NCBI GenBank assembly: GCA_003508835.1
Contig: PUFA01000034.1
Location: 4,490,501 to 4,554,500, forward strand
Direction of reading: 5' to 3'
Origin: Eonycteris spelaea
Lineage: Eukaryota; Chordata; Mammalia; Chiroptera; Pteropodidae
Length of the DNA: 64,000 bases
Shown: positions 25,563 to 36,879 of the stretch, piece by piece
How the letters are laid out: each line of letters begins with the position of its first letter
How positions within the stretch are numbered: position 1 is the first letter of the stretch
The notes under the pieces: model-generated
The model's database searches: none
What the model was told of the DNA's origin: nothing
The model's input: the letters and a program-made list of their open reading frames with translations, nothing else
Program-made: the position numbers and the translations under genes

Positions 25563-25771
25563 CAGGGTCTTCAGCCTGAGCACTGTTAGCATTTGTGCCA
25601 GAAAAATCCCTTGTTCTGGGGCCTGCCCTGCGCATTGTAGGGCACTTAGCAGCATCCCTCGACTCTACTCACCAGACGCCTGTAGCACACCCCCCACTCG
25701 TGACAACTGAAAATGTCTCCAGACATTGCCGCGTGTCCGCTGGGGACATTTGCCCCAGCTGAGGACCACCG
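25563..25771 (-). mobile_element. MER20 (hAT-Charlie), full length
   Basis: 'GCGCATTGTAGGGCACTTAG', 'CAGCATCCCTCGACTCTACT', 'AAAATGTCTCCAGACATTGC' and 'GAGGACCACCG' match the reverse complement of the ~219-bp MER20 from end to end. MER20 copies are known from published work to be enriched near genes regulated in endometrial stromal cells; no such function is shown here. Confidence 0.85.
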
Positions 25772-25779
25772 CCCTGCCC

Positions 25780-26140
25780 GATCTGACCCTTGTTTGCGTC
25801 CCACTGCTCTTCCTGTCGTTGGCTCTCCTCCGGTCACACTAGCCTTCTGGCTTGTTCTTGGCCGGGCTGGCCTCCACCTCGGTGCCTTTTCAGTGTCTGT
25901 TCCCTTTACCCAGAATCCTTGCCTCGGACTCCTCCACGGCCCACTCCCTCACCTGGTCATAGCATTTATCGCCTGATTTACTGCCTTGTTGATTTGTTTG
26001 TTTTTCTTTATCGTCGGTCACCCTCGCTGGAATATCCTCTACAAGGGAATCTCGTTACTTTTCTGTCTCCAGCTCCGAGGGCAGTGCCCAGCACTTAACA
26101 GCTGCTCCATTTGTTGAATGGCAAATAAGTGAATGCAATT
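25780..26140 (+). repeat. L2 LINE 3' end
   Basis: 'CTTTACCCAGAATCCTTGCC', 'CTCCCTCACCTGGTCATAGC', 'CCTCGCTGGAATATCCTCTA' and 'AACAGCTGCTCCATTTGTTG' are the L2 3' end in order. It abuts the MER20 copy. Confidence 0.8.
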
Positions 26141-27954
26141 TTTTTTTTAACCTAGAACTTTTCAAAGTAAGCTTTTTACCACTCTCTGAGAGAGTTTCAT
26201 TAATGTACAAATGGAATGTTTGACTTCAAGCTGTTGAAGAAAATTGAGGTTCTTCTCTGGGTTTTAAAATTAATCTCTGAGAGTCACTTTTCATTTTACT
26301 TGAGAAAGACTTTTACGTATGAATATACAATACTTTTTGCAAGGAGGTATGATTCTGTAACTTAGCCAAGCTACTAATTTGAAGTAAGTCTGTTTTGTCT
26401 CTCATGCTCATTAATAGAATTGGACATAGGTCAGTGATATCACAGGCAGGGGAGTAGATTTCTTGGTTGGTGTAGCAGTTTACAATTTTCAGTGATCAAA
26501 CACAGCTTTCCACAACAAATATGCCAAAAACATAGTTTCCTAATAAATATTCATGGCCTCTAATAAGTCAACAGTCTCAAAATGATGAAAAGGAACCTTT
26601 TAATATTATAGAAGGCTCTTCATTCTTAGAAAATAGGATTAGGAAGAAATCTAACTTTGTGGATGACCTGCTAAAGAACATACAAATATTAAACTAAATT
26701 TCATGGTCTTGGGTATGTGCTTTTCTTCCTCCTCCATTAGTGAACGTTTAAGAATTAATTCAGTGTTCTGCTTGGTCGAAAGCAATTGTTTCAACAGTTT
26801 CTTAAAGTTTCTTTTCAAGATTCCTGCTTAAAACGAAGCGAAACAAAATATGTGGCTTCTGTTTTAGCTTTAAATTCAGTCAAAGTGAACTTGCGGATAT
26901 TCGATTTGGGGCTTTTAATAATTTTCTTTCATACTTGGGACTCACCAGATGAATTATATACAAAATCAATCCCCTAAATAATCAAAGAAATTTATCTACA
27001 ATATGGACTCTCTGGATACAAACCAAGTAAATTTCAGAGGACGGCTGCCAAAAATAATGACATGTAGTAATTTATTATGATGCCGAGGCTTACTTTGGAA
27101 TTGCATGAGCTGGGCCTGCCAGCATTTACATTTCAAAGGCGGTCACAAATCTCCAGACACACAAAGGGCTGCATACACATCCTTGCAAATATCAAAGGTA
27201 TACTCTGTTATACACTTGTGCAAGGACAAGATTTTTCTTAGAAGACAGTTCCAGAAAAGGAGTTTCCTATTCAGAAGTCTGCCTTTCCAACAGTCCTTGA
27301 TGCAGCTTCTCCCAGCTTTCAAGTACAAAGTCCATGCAAACATACACATAAGGAAAAAAACTCACAAAATCAAGAAAAATCAGAAAGGAAGCCAACTCTT
27401 GCTAAAATGCAGAGGGAATTTCCATTTATCACAAAGAGGGGTGAGAGATGATAAAAATAGAAGGCAGAAAATTTAGCTCTAACTCAAGAAGAAAAAGCCA
27501 TTGCTTTTATTCCAATTGCCCTGTTTTCTAAGATAGGATTGACGAATATGTTCTCAAACTCAAGAAAACTTGACTATGCAAATTACAAGGATTTGTTATA
27601 TTCCCCTAACAAAACGTATTCAATTAACACGAGTAACAACACACCTGCATCAAGTCTGGTAGTTTTGGCTGAGCTAAATGTCATGTTTGACTGTCTGTTC
27701 TCTTGGATAGCTGCTGAGGTCAGGGGTCCACCCACCCCTGGTTTAGTCACTGTGGCAAGGAGCATATCCTCCTACGGTGTGAAATATGGTCCCACTGTGC
27801 AAGGGACAGTTTTTCTTAGAAAAAGAGCCTGTTGTGGGATGGGGCAAGTTAGGTGGAAGGCATTATTAGAAGGGTGACTGCATGTAGAACGCAGCCATAT
27901 AAAAACAATTTTGCGTCATGACCTCAGTGGGTGTCCCTTCCGGAAATGGGAGGT

Positions 27955-28510
27955 TTGAGTCAGTCCTAGGAAAATTAAACATTCAGTTCACATATTGATA
28001 GGTTAAAGATACAAAAAAAAAAAAGAACATATTTAAAAATTATAATTGCATCTAAAATTACCTATTTTTTAAAAATAGAAGCTAAAATGGCATTTGATAA
28101 AATTCGATGATCATTCAGCATACTACCTAGTGGTAAATTCTACGAACCTCCCTTTGAGATAAAAATGTCGTCAAAAGAGCCACCAATGTAACTCTGAGGG
28201 CTGAGACGGGAAGGAGTTGTTATCATTATTTGTGATGGATATGCACATTTTGGGGGTTTTGTTTTATCTAGAAAGCACAAAAATCAACTAAAAACTCTAT
28301 GACCTGTAATGAGAGCTCCGTGTGATGACCGGTAACATAACTCTAACATTTTCTATGTCAGTAACCATCACTAGTCAGTATGATGGATATTGCAAGAAAG
28401 GGATGGGAAAAATATCTCATTAACAGTAGCCACAAAGAAATCTAAATATTCAGGAATAAATTTATCAAGAAATGGACAAGAACTTTTATGAAACTTGATT
28501 GAGAGATGAA
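27955..28510 (+). repeat. Old L1 fragment (ORF2 3' part), sense
   Basis: Phrases such as 'TAAATATTCAGGAATAAATT' with 'AATGGACAAGAACTTTTATG' resemble the conserved 3' part of L1 ORF2, and the upstream part shows the usual A-rich degraded L1 composition. Extensively mutated with no open frame. Confidence 0.45.
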
Positions 28511-29529
28511 AAACAGAGAAGAATGGGCAACCCGCTTTCTCCTTCAGGAGGAAGATGCGTGTGCTTGGTTAGGGAGGGACATGGGAGGGAGCGAGGGAGG
28601 GCCCCCCCCCCAATCCTGAACACCTGAGAAGACTGGAGGGTCTCTAAGGTCAGGGGCAGGAGGTGGGGGCGGAGAGGGAGGAGGGCGTGTCCAGGAGAGG
28701 CTGTGGGCGTGGCTCTGGAGTAGTAGAGATTTGAATACCCGCCTGATGAGTGGGGCTGGGAGAGAGCTAGGAAGGGTGCTTTTGTCTGTTTGGTTTTGAT
28801 TTTTTAAGTAGTGAGTTGGGCTTAGGCCATGCTCTGTTGCCTCCTCCCCTCCCCTCTTCATGGAAACTGCAGTGACCATCTATCTGCATTGCTTCACACA
28901 GGCTTTGAAGCCGTGGCTGTGTTTCTTTGAGAGGAGTCACCAGCCTCAGGCTGGTGAGGAGAGCGGGGAGGCTCTGTTTTATTTGGACTTTACAGCTGTC
29001 TCGGAAATGAAGCTTCCAATCAAATGCAGACCCCCCTGGGTCAGAGTTATGCTCTTTTGCTAAGATAATCTTCATATAAACCAAAAAAGTTACTTCAGTT
29101 CTGTTATTTTCCCGTGTACTTAGGTCATCTGCATGGCTACAGATTGAGGCCGATTCAGTAAATTCAGTGCTCTGGGAGGGCGGTCCGAGTAGGACATTTG
29201 ATGATGTTTTTGTCACAAACCCTATCTATGGATTTTAGTTGGTTGCAGTGACATCTAATAGAATGGCTGTGTAGCGTAATATCTCTGTTTCAGCAAAATT
29301 GACATTTCCATGTCAGGTCAGCAAACTTTTTTTTTTTCTTTTTGCTTAAAATAAAGTAATCCTTTTTGTTTCTGTTTCAGGAAGATGGAAAATGGTTGAA
29401 GTAAATAGGAATGAAGAACCCTAACCATAAGTGTTTGAAAATTAAACTTGAAAGAAACACGGACTGTTTCTTTGAAAGCTCTGATTTCAATCAGATCATG
29501 ATATAAGCGATCTTATTTTTTTAAAAAGA

Positions 29530-29970
29530 TAGCGTTGGTACGAGTATCCAAAGAAGCGACGCCTTTGAACTGCGCGTTTCCAGCCCGAGCACGTGGTTTA
29601 GAGGCCCGAGGGAACACGCACTGTCCGTTTGTGTTTCAGGCGACTTTCTCCTGTACCTGTGACGAGCCGTACGTCGGGACGGTCTGTGAGGAGTTCGATG
29701 CCTGCCGGGGAAGACCCTGCCAGAACAACGCGAGCTGCGTCGATGCGAAGCAGCAGCACGACGGGGGCGATGTCACCTGCGTCTGCCTCGCAGGTACGGT
29801 CTTCATCGCTAACTGCCCCTACGCGTCGCCCTGCAGACCATACGCTTCTCAACCGAGGGTGGTCCAACGAGGCTCTGTCCAGCGCTCAGACAGGGCGGGC
29901 GCCAGGTCCCATCGGTCTGGGCTCTGTGTGATCGGGGACGGAAGAAGGCAGTTCGCGTGGGGATGATAAA
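29530..29970. promoter_or_regulatory. CpG-dense block around a DNER exon
   Basis: By eye about 45 CpG dinucleotides in roughly 440 bases, starting about 110 bases before the exon and running about 175 bases past its donor. Flanking intron has only sporadic CpG. This density is CpG-island-like, but I see no TATA box or clear initiator, so a promoter role is only a possibility. An unmethylated exonic island or the footprint of GC-biased gene conversion fits equally well. Confidence 0.5.
29640..29793 (+). CDS. DNER: DNER internal exon (second half of EGF3, most of EGF4)
   Basis: Second DNER exon in the window. The acceptor TTTGTGTTTCAG ends at 29639 and the donor CGCAG|GTACGG falls at 29793/29794. 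The 154 bp exon enters in phase 0, matching the previous exon, and leaves after one base of a Gly codon. It begins ATFSCTC, supplies Cys4-Cys6 of EGF3 (ending YVGTVC), then EGF4: DACRGRPCQNNASC, a linker and VTCVCLAG. EGF4's last cysteine is in the next exon (YTGELC). CQNNASC fits the C2-x4-S/T-C3 POFUT1 O-fucose consensus. CLAGYTGELC, spanning the splice, fits the EOGT O-GlcNAc consensus. N-A-S is a potential N-glycosylation sequon. Compared with my memory of human DNER, the stretch between EGF4 Cys3 and Cys4 is unusually changed and GC-coded (Arg, Gly, Asp, Gln), and the human N-F-T sequon is D-V-T here. Probably exon 6. Confidence 0.94.
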
Positions 29971-30022
29971 CATCCTGCCCCTTGGCTGGCTTTCGGACCT
30001 TCCTGTTTTAGCATCCTGCCAT

Positions 30023-30047
30023 TTTGTTGTTGTTGTTGTTGTTGTTC
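30023..30047 (+). repeat. (TTG)n microsatellite
   Basis: About eight TTG units in the intron downstream of the CpG-dense exon. Confidence 0.9.
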
Positions 30048-31339
30048 TGGGGCGGTGTTATTCTTGGTCAGATAGAGGCCTGGACGTTTCAAAAACGATT
30101 CTGCAAATATGTACTGAGTGTGTGCTGGTGCCGTGCTCTGGGTGGTTAGGCTAAATAACGGAAGAGAAATCTAGAAGAAACTACACAGGTTGTTACGTAA
30201 AGTCACCTAAACGTCCTGTTTACGTTAATTTCCTTTTTGCTAATGTTCACCAGTCCCTGGTGCACTGTTTGCCACAGGGAGGCGAGTCTTTAATATTCTT
30301 CGATTAGTATGGCAGATTTGTGGATATTACACGAGACTTTCAAACCCTCGGAGCACAGTGGGTCCCTCTGAGAGAGTGCAGTGCACAGTGTGCTCACAGG
30401 TCTCTGTGCTCTGGCAATCATCTTAACTGACTTACTGCTTAGCTGACTCGATTCTTAACCTTCAAGGAGCAGGAATGGCAGTGACCATGTCGTTACAGCC
30501 GTTTTGACGTAATGTAAAAGTGAACACCAAATTACTCCTCTTTTTTTTTTATTATCAAATAATGTGATATCATCTTTCAAAACTGGCATCATCTTTTTCT
30601 TTCCATCTCATTCTGTTGCCCACTTCTGCCCCTGGGTGTGGATTCAGGATGAGGTAGCGTTTGGGGGTGGAGCGAGGGATGGAGTGAAGTTGGGGGGAGG
30701 GGATGAAAAGCTCACTGTAAGAAATAGACTCAGCCATGCAGAAGCCGATAAATGAAAAACTGAAAGTTCTTTCCTCATCTGTCCCAACTCAAACTTGATC
30801 AAATCATGGGGGTTGGTTAATAGTGTGATATGTTCTTTCTGGACCGGTTCCTGTGTATTCGTGTGTGAGTAAGAGTACGTCTCTCGCAGATCAGATGATT
30901 AAGCATTATTCAATGTGTTTTTAAAAAGCCGTTAGAGTACACACATTGTTCTGGAACTTTCTTTGCTCCAGTAGCTCGTAGAGACCCTTCCATGTCAGTG
31001 CCTCTGGAGCTACCTCATTCATTTGAACGATTTCATAGTGTGTCTCCTAAATTTTATCTCCAGGTGAGGCTCCCCTTCGAACCCGTTTATGTAACTGCCT
31101 ACCTGGTACCTCCCCCATAACCTTCGTTCTTCCTCGTGTTCTAGAACAAACCCTCATCGGAGGTAGGAGAGATCTGGAAAACGTGACCCTGGACCTGGAC
31201 TCTTTCTCTGCTCGGCCCTTGCTGGCCAGCCCTGCAGTTCTCTTGAGCAGATTTCCGCTTTGTCAGTTTCTGTTTCCTGTAGGAACGACCCGCCTTCTCC
31301 CTTCAGCTCTACCGCACAACAAACTTTTCACTGTAGTCA

Positions 31340-31403
31340 ACACACACACACACACACACACCACACACACACGTACACATGCACGTACGCACACACACAC
31401 ACG
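31340..31403 (+). repeat. (CA)n microsatellite with CGTA interruptions
   Basis: Alternating purine-pyrimidine tract of CA units with ACGTAC and GCACGTACGC interruptions, which retain the alternating pattern favoured by Z-DNA. Confidence 0.95.
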
Positions 31404-31404
31404 T

Positions 31405-31620
31405 TTATTGCGTGTTTTTCACATGCCAGCGTTGTGCTAAGTGCTTGCCAAGGCATGCTATTAGCCAGGATTCGGTCACTTAGTCCCTAGAGGCTCTGCC
31501 CAGGGAGAGGTGAACATTCTCATGGTCTATGCACATGCTGATAACTGTTGCGGTTGGGATTTGAACCCAGGTCCTTCCGCCTGCCTCCAAAGGCATGTTC
31601 TTGACCATCTTATTATACTC
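31405..31620 (-). repeat. MIR SINE, antisense
   Basis: 'TTGTGCTAAGTGCTTGCCAA' and 'GTTGGGATTTGAACCCAGGT' followed by 'GACCATCTTATTATACT' fit the reverse-complement MIR from tail to head. It abuts the CA array. Confidence 0.7.
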
Positions 31621-33189
31621 TCTTCCTGTGTATGCAGCCACACTGTGTGCTGAGTCTTTCTTGGCACAAATAAGTGACTCAAGGCTTTCGACTTTCTCAT
31701 TTCCAACAGGTCTCTTCTTCAAAGGAGACATATTAGGCAATTTCATTTAAAAAAGGGGGACTGGTTGCTCAAAATGAGGCGTTTTATACTTAATTTAGTC
31801 CCGAATGTCCTTGAAAAACTTATTTTTCATAGGAAAACTACATTTCCTTTGTGGAAGAACTATTTACAGGTGAATTAACATCAGCTAATTGCCCTCTGAA
31901 GCTCCAGATATACATATAACAACTTGCAAACAGTGGGAAGTGTTTTCCTTTCAAAAATGTATCCTGCTGGGCTCCTATTACTGCAGGATTGATCATGAGA
32001 TTACCTTGTTTGATGAATGAATGAATTCAAACCAGGTCCGTGCCCCTAGAGGACAAAAATCCCAACGACACTTTCACAGGGACATTGTCTTCATACAATG
32101 CTCATTTCTCTCAAGAGGGGAATATTTCTTGGTAAGTGAAAATACTATTTTCAGCAAAAAAGCTTCACCTTCAGATTTAACAATATTTTGATATTTTGCT
32201 TTAATTTCTGTGTAAAGTGCCAGTAGAAATAGAATTTTTTGAATTCGGAGTAATCAAGAGATGTATGAATATGGCGGACTGGGTTTCGTGTTGGTTAAGT
32301 AACACACTGTCTGCTTCAGTTTTTATTTTGATTTTCAATATAATTTCTTGGAAGCAGGTGATGATTTTTGAATCGTAAAACATTGATAAATGTCATATAC
32401 ATCTCTGTGTGTAATATAAATGAATCCTAGATTATGGCCAGTTAAATTTCCATTTTGGGGAAGAAGTTTTTATCAAGTCTGATTTTTTTTTTTGAAACTT
32501 CCTTGCAATATTTTCAAAAAGAAAGTGATTGTCAACAGTGTCAGTACTGCGGGCGCGTCTGAGAGGAGGCATCGGCTCTGTCAGCAAGGTTTGTCCAGGC
32601 CATTGGCAGCCCCTGCTTTCACTGCTGTGTGAAGGGCATGTCAGCTCTGAGGTGTCCCTGAGGAAATCGTACGGGGACAGAAGCAAGGAAGGGTGGCTGG
32701 AAGCTACCGAACACTCTGAAGGACGGCACCGTGTTTGGGAATAAGTCACTGCCGCTTGGTTTTCACGGGCCTGGAAGCTTCCTCAGGTGACTCTGTTTGG
32801 ATGAGTAGAACAGGATATGGGCAGCCTGTGAGGATGCATGCACAGTAAATATGTACTGCTCCGAAGACCAGTTTAGTGGCAACACTAATGTGAGAAACAG
32901 AATCAGGAAGGTCTCTTATTATTTTTTAAAATGATAGCATATTGTTTAAAAGCGCGGGCTCGGGAGTCAAAATGCCCAGGTGACAATCGTTAAATCCCGC
33001 ATAATTAGGCTTTAAATGTGGGCTGTTTTCTATCACCACAATGTCATGCTTCCTGGTTCACAGTGAGCTTCTTGCTCGTTGCCTAAGGTTACATGCGCCC
33101 TAAGTGCCAGAGGCTGGAGACGGGATGCCATCTGCACTGGAGCCTGGAACCCTGCCTGTCCCACCTGACCCCGCAGTCTGAATTCTGCT

Positions 33190-33422
33190 TCCTTACTTAC
33201 CATTTCTAGCTGGGTTCTTTGGGCAAGTTACACGAACTCTCTGAGCCTGCTGCTTCTGCTCTGCATAGAGATTACAATACCCCTTACCATGGCTGCTTAT
33301 GAGGATTCCCCAAGAATGCAAGCATGGGGTCTCTTCTGTGGACATGTTTCTCTAGTACCTAGCCCTGCTACGTAGAAGATGCTCAATAAAGACTTGCTGA
33401 TGAATGAATGAATGAATGAATA
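33190..33422 (+). repeat. MIR SINE with (TGAA)n tail
   Basis: 'CTTTGGGCAAGTTACACGAA', 'CTCTCTGAGCCTGCTGC' and 'ACGTAGAAGATGCTCAATAA' are MIR core and tail, followed by about five TGAA units (33400-33422). A fragment of another MIR head (AAAGCGCGGGCTCGGGAGTC) is visible at about 32945-32985. Confidence 0.65.
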
Positions 33423-33439
33423 GGATGGGATGGAATTCT

Positions 33440-33660
33440 GTGCAAGGCATACAACAGTGGCTCCCTTCCCTCACCTCTCTTCTCTTTGTCCCTTCTCCTG
33501 GGCTTCTCCCTATACAGCACACACTGTGTTTTTTGCCTCCCACATCAGACTGTGACTGGCCCGAGGGCAGTGACTATCATGTTACATTTTATTTATCTAC
33601 TCCCTGTCTGTGCCAAGCCCTGTGCCTTGCACACCGCAGGCTCACAATGAATGATTAAGC
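33440..33660 (+). repeat. L2 LINE 3' end
   Basis: 'GTGACTGGCCCGAGGGCAGT', 'GCCAAGCCCTGTGCCTTGCA' and 'CTCACAATGAATGATTAAG' fit the L2 terminal region. Confidence 0.6.
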
Positions 33661-34564
33661 TGAAAGTTAGCCTTTTAAACCAGGATTTGTTTTCTAAAAA
33701 CCTTCTAATTTGGGGGGGGTTATAATTTTTCCTCAAAGGAGCATTTTTTTTCTGAAAAGAAAAGCTGTCATACATGTTCAGAGCCACCACTGCCAAAATA
33801 TTATTAGCACTATACAAAACATTTTTCGACTTTGGAGCGCCTCATTTGTCAACTAGATGGTGACTTGAGCCCGTTTTAAACGACTCGTCATTTCCGAGAC
33901 AAGGGGACTGTGGTGGGTGCTCTTATTCCAGCTTTGCTCTTTAACACCCCAAGCGTTGCTCAGATGGCCTCAAGGTGCCTTGGAGTTGTGAGTTAGAAAT
34001 GGGTCACCTCCTCCTGGAGACGAATCCTGAGTAGCTTTGCCAGTCCACACACCCAGCCTCGCTTGGCCCAGGAGTGAGCACATTAGCAGGACCACGCATG
34101 CGGCTTGGGAAAAGCGGGTTAGGGCAGACTTAACTCAGAACTCACCCCTGCGCGTGGAGCGTGGGCCACTCCCGAGGCAGGGAGACTTGACCGAAGTCAC
34201 AAAGCCAGCAGAGAAACGGGAATTCTGGCCACCTCACTCCGTCCGTGTTTGGGTCGGAGTATGTTTTACCAACACATGTGTGGTTAGTGCCTTTCCCATT
34301 AGCTGGGCACAGGGCAGAAGGGCTGGGTGTCCCTGACGGGCGATCAGTGTATTAATTGCCCGCGATGCCGCTCACCTCTTCTCCGGACCAGAGAAGGCAG
34401 CATTTGGGGCCTGGGGGCACAACACAAAACGGGTGACAAGGCCGGCTGGGCTTTCAATGCAGCCTCTTCTACTGACCGGTTAAGTGACCTCACGTGACCC
34501 TCCTACCCTTTCTGTCCTTGGGTTTCCTCGTCTTTGATGGTTGCGAGGATGGTCCATTCGTGTG

Positions 34565-35378
34565 TCAATTATTCATTGAGTATCTGTTACCTGCTGGGCA
34601 CTTTCTAGGTGCTGAGGATACAACTACGGAGGAGCCAAGCCCCTGGGCACAGAGGGGTCGTGTTTTAGTGAGGGAGTGAACCAGCCACGTGCACCTGTGT
34701 GTTCTGTGGTGCGCGTGCGTGTGCGCACGTGTGTGTGTGTGTGTGTGTGTATGTGTACAGCACGTGTGTGTGTGTCTAGTTAAAGGAAAGGATCAGGCGG
34801 TGAGAGGCGGGAGATGAGGAGGAATGGGAGCGTGACCGTAGACCGGGTGGTTGGGCAAGGCCTCTGTGAAGGGGAATTGCTTGTGTAGAGACCTAGATAA
34901 AAAGCGCTGGTGAATGGTGAGACGATAGTGAACGGGCAGAGGGGACAGCACATGCAAAGGTCCTGAGGCATGCACATGCTTGGAGTGTTTGAAGGGCGCC
35001 GTGCCTATGAGAACCAGCAACGAGACCACACTGGGACGGGAGCAGGACCAGGCCACGGAGGAAGGACTCAGACATTTTCCTGAGGTGCAGGAAGCGATTA
35101 GAGGGTGTCAACTGGGGTGGGCCATCTGATTCCACCGTTGAAAAGGATCACTTGGGGAGCTGGTGAAGAACAAACACACAGGAAGGGGAAGTTGGGAAGC
35201 CATCTTAGGAGGCCACTTAGTATCCAGGCAAGAGGCAGTGGCAGTTTGAGCCCTGTGGCCCTGGAGATGGTGACAAGTTTTGGATTTGGGACGTATGTGA
35301 TGGTGTTGCTGATGATACGTGCTGGTGGGTTGAATGGGAGGTGAGTTGAAGGGGAGTTATGGGTGATTCCAAAACTTT
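34565..35378 (+). repeat. L2 LINE, 5' part of a long copy
   Basis: 'TTCATTGAGTATCTGTTACC', 'TGCTGGGCACTTTCTAGGTG', 'CTGAGGATACAACTACGG' start the block. Then 'GGACAGCACATGCAAAGGTC', 'CTGAGGCATGCACATGCTTG' and 'GGTGATTCCAAAACTTT' follow the extended L2 3' region. A GT array interrupts it at 34695-34776. Confidence 0.8.
34695..34776 (+). repeat. GT/GC alternating microsatellite (Z-DNA prone)
   Basis: Mixed TG and CG steps including GCGCGTGCGTGTGCGCACG, then about ten GT units and a second short GT run after ATGTGTACAGCACG. CG steps within a GT tract make this the strongest Z-DNA candidate in the window. Confidence 0.95.
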
Positions 35379-35384
35379 TAAAAA

Positions 35385-35815
35385 TAACAGCTTTCTTGAA
35401 GTGCGATCCACATAGCTCCGAAGTGTCTAATTCACACAGTTGCGTAACGACCATCACAATCAATCTTAGAACATATTCATCACCCCAGAAGGCAGACCTC
35501 TACGCTTGATCCCGAGACCCCTGATCCTATCATCCCCGATTTACTTTCTGTCTCTGTAGATTTGCCTATTTTGGACCTTTAAATAAGTTGAAATACGTGA
35601 TAAGCGGCCTTTTGGGCATGGCTTCCTTCACTTAGCATCATGTTTTCGAGGCCCATTTGTGCTGTAGCAGGTATCAGTACTTCATTCCTTTTTCATGCCT
35701 GAATATTATTCCACTGTATGGACGTACCACTGTTTGTGAGTCCAGTCGTTTGTGGATGGGTATTTGGCTTGTTTCTGCCTTTCGGCCCTTGTGAGCAGTG
35801 CTGTGCAAACCCCAG
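35385..35815 (-). repeat. L1 3'-region fragment, antisense, inside L2
   Basis: 'ACAGCTTTCTTGAAGTGCGA', 'TAACGACCATCACAATCAAT', 'TTCTGTCTCTGTAGATTTGC', 'AGCAGGTATCAGTACTTCAT' and 'GAATATTATTCCACTGTATG' are the reverse complement of the L1 3' region. It is flanked by L2-like sequence on both sides. Confidence 0.8.
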
Positions 35816-35989
35816 CCTTGATATGCTCTCCTTTCTCGCTTCCTCGGGGTCTTTTGCTTCCAGCCTGTTCTGTCTTCCTCCCTGCCATCTTCCACATCCT
35901 TTCCCAGCTCCTCTTGTCTGCAAGGTTTCGCGGGTCTCATCTGCACTCACCAGCCACTCGAGCAAGCAAGTAAGTTCTCACTGCTGCTT

Positions 35990-36760
35990 CCAGATGTCCA
36001 CTCTCTCCTCTCTCATCTTCTTCATCACTGCCACATATTGCTCTATTTCCAATTCGTAACTGTCTGTCCACACCCTTACACCTCCTTCCTCTTTATATCC
36101 TGAAACTGCTTCTCCAAGGTCATAGGCGGCGTCCTCATGAATCTCCAGGGCTCTTGCTGAGCCCTCATCCTACTGACAGTTGCCACCTCTGCGGTAGCGT
36201 TTCTTGCCGGGCTTACAGAACGCTGCCTGCTGTCCCTTCTCCTGAGACCTCGCTAGCTCTCCTTCCTCCTTCCGTTCCCCTTTCTATCGTCAGAGCTCGC
36301 TCCTCCCCCGCCGTCTTCGGCTGCTTTCCCCTGCCTCTGGTAGCCGTCACCCATTCTGAGCCGTCACCCTCAGTGGATGGCTTCCAGACCTTTCCTTCCA
36401 GCCTGGCCTGTCACCTCATCTCCAGTGCTTTCCCTGGACTTGGCACCGATGCACCTGTTAACACCTCACCCTCCTCGTGAGACGCAACCCCAGACCTGTC
36501 GCACCCTCCCTGCTCGGCCTCCCGCGTCTGCTTTCAAGCCTGGCTATTTTTCCGATGGGCTCTAGTTTCTATCAGTGGTGCCATCGCTGCCCTCATCACT
36601 CAGGCCGGACGCTTGGTCCTCACGATCGATGCCCTCATTTTATCTTTGGAGAGTCACCGGGTTTGCTTTACTTACGACGGTTCCCCCATCTGCCCGTGCT
36701 CCTGGCCTCCTCTTCCATCACCAAGCCCTCGTTCAAGCTGTTGTCGTCTGCTGCCTGAGT
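35990..36760 (+). repeat. L2-like fragment, probably the continuation after the L1
   Basis: C/T-rich sequence with the composition and phrases of an L2 3' half ('TCTCATCTTCTTCATCACTG', 'TCTCCAGTGCTTTCCCTGGA'). Identity is less certain than for the other L2 copies, and a simple pyrimidine-rich intron segment is an alternative. Confidence 0.35.
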
Positions 36761-36879
36761 GATTGTGAGAAGTCCGTCTCCCTCAGTCCACGCTGCCTTG
36801 CTCTCTACTGCAGCAGCGGCAGCCCCGGACTGGGCTGTGACGTCAGGTGGCACGAACGTCAAGCCTGCACCCACTACCC

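Larger units (their letters stand above)
339..29639 (+). other. DNER: DNER intron (29.3 kb, complete)
   Basis: Complete GT-AG intron bounded by GTAAGC at 339 and TTTCAG at 29639, joining phase 0 exons. It holds the repeats listed separately. Stretches where I recognise nothing reliable: about 400-3310, 5200-7330, 8160-9300, 10760-11690, 12550-14630, 15080-16730, 18130-19310, 20800-23710, 24150-24960, 26140-27950 and 28520-29530. These contain only short chance reading frames. A GC/purine-rich patch with short C and G runs lies near 28560-28700. Confidence 0.9.

Noticed and set aside
27105..27476. 123-codon Lys/His-rich plus-strand frame
   Set aside because: Low-complexity basic composition in AT-rich intron; no homology I can recognise.
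28767..29216. 149-codon minus-strand reading frame next to a DNER exon
   Set aside because: No recognisable domain, atypical residue mix, no splice or promoter context; expected by chance in 64 kb.
29535..29966. 143-codon frame read as a whole gene
   Set aside because: Only 29640-29793 is exon; the rest is open intron sequence of the CpG-dense block, bounded by clear splice signals.
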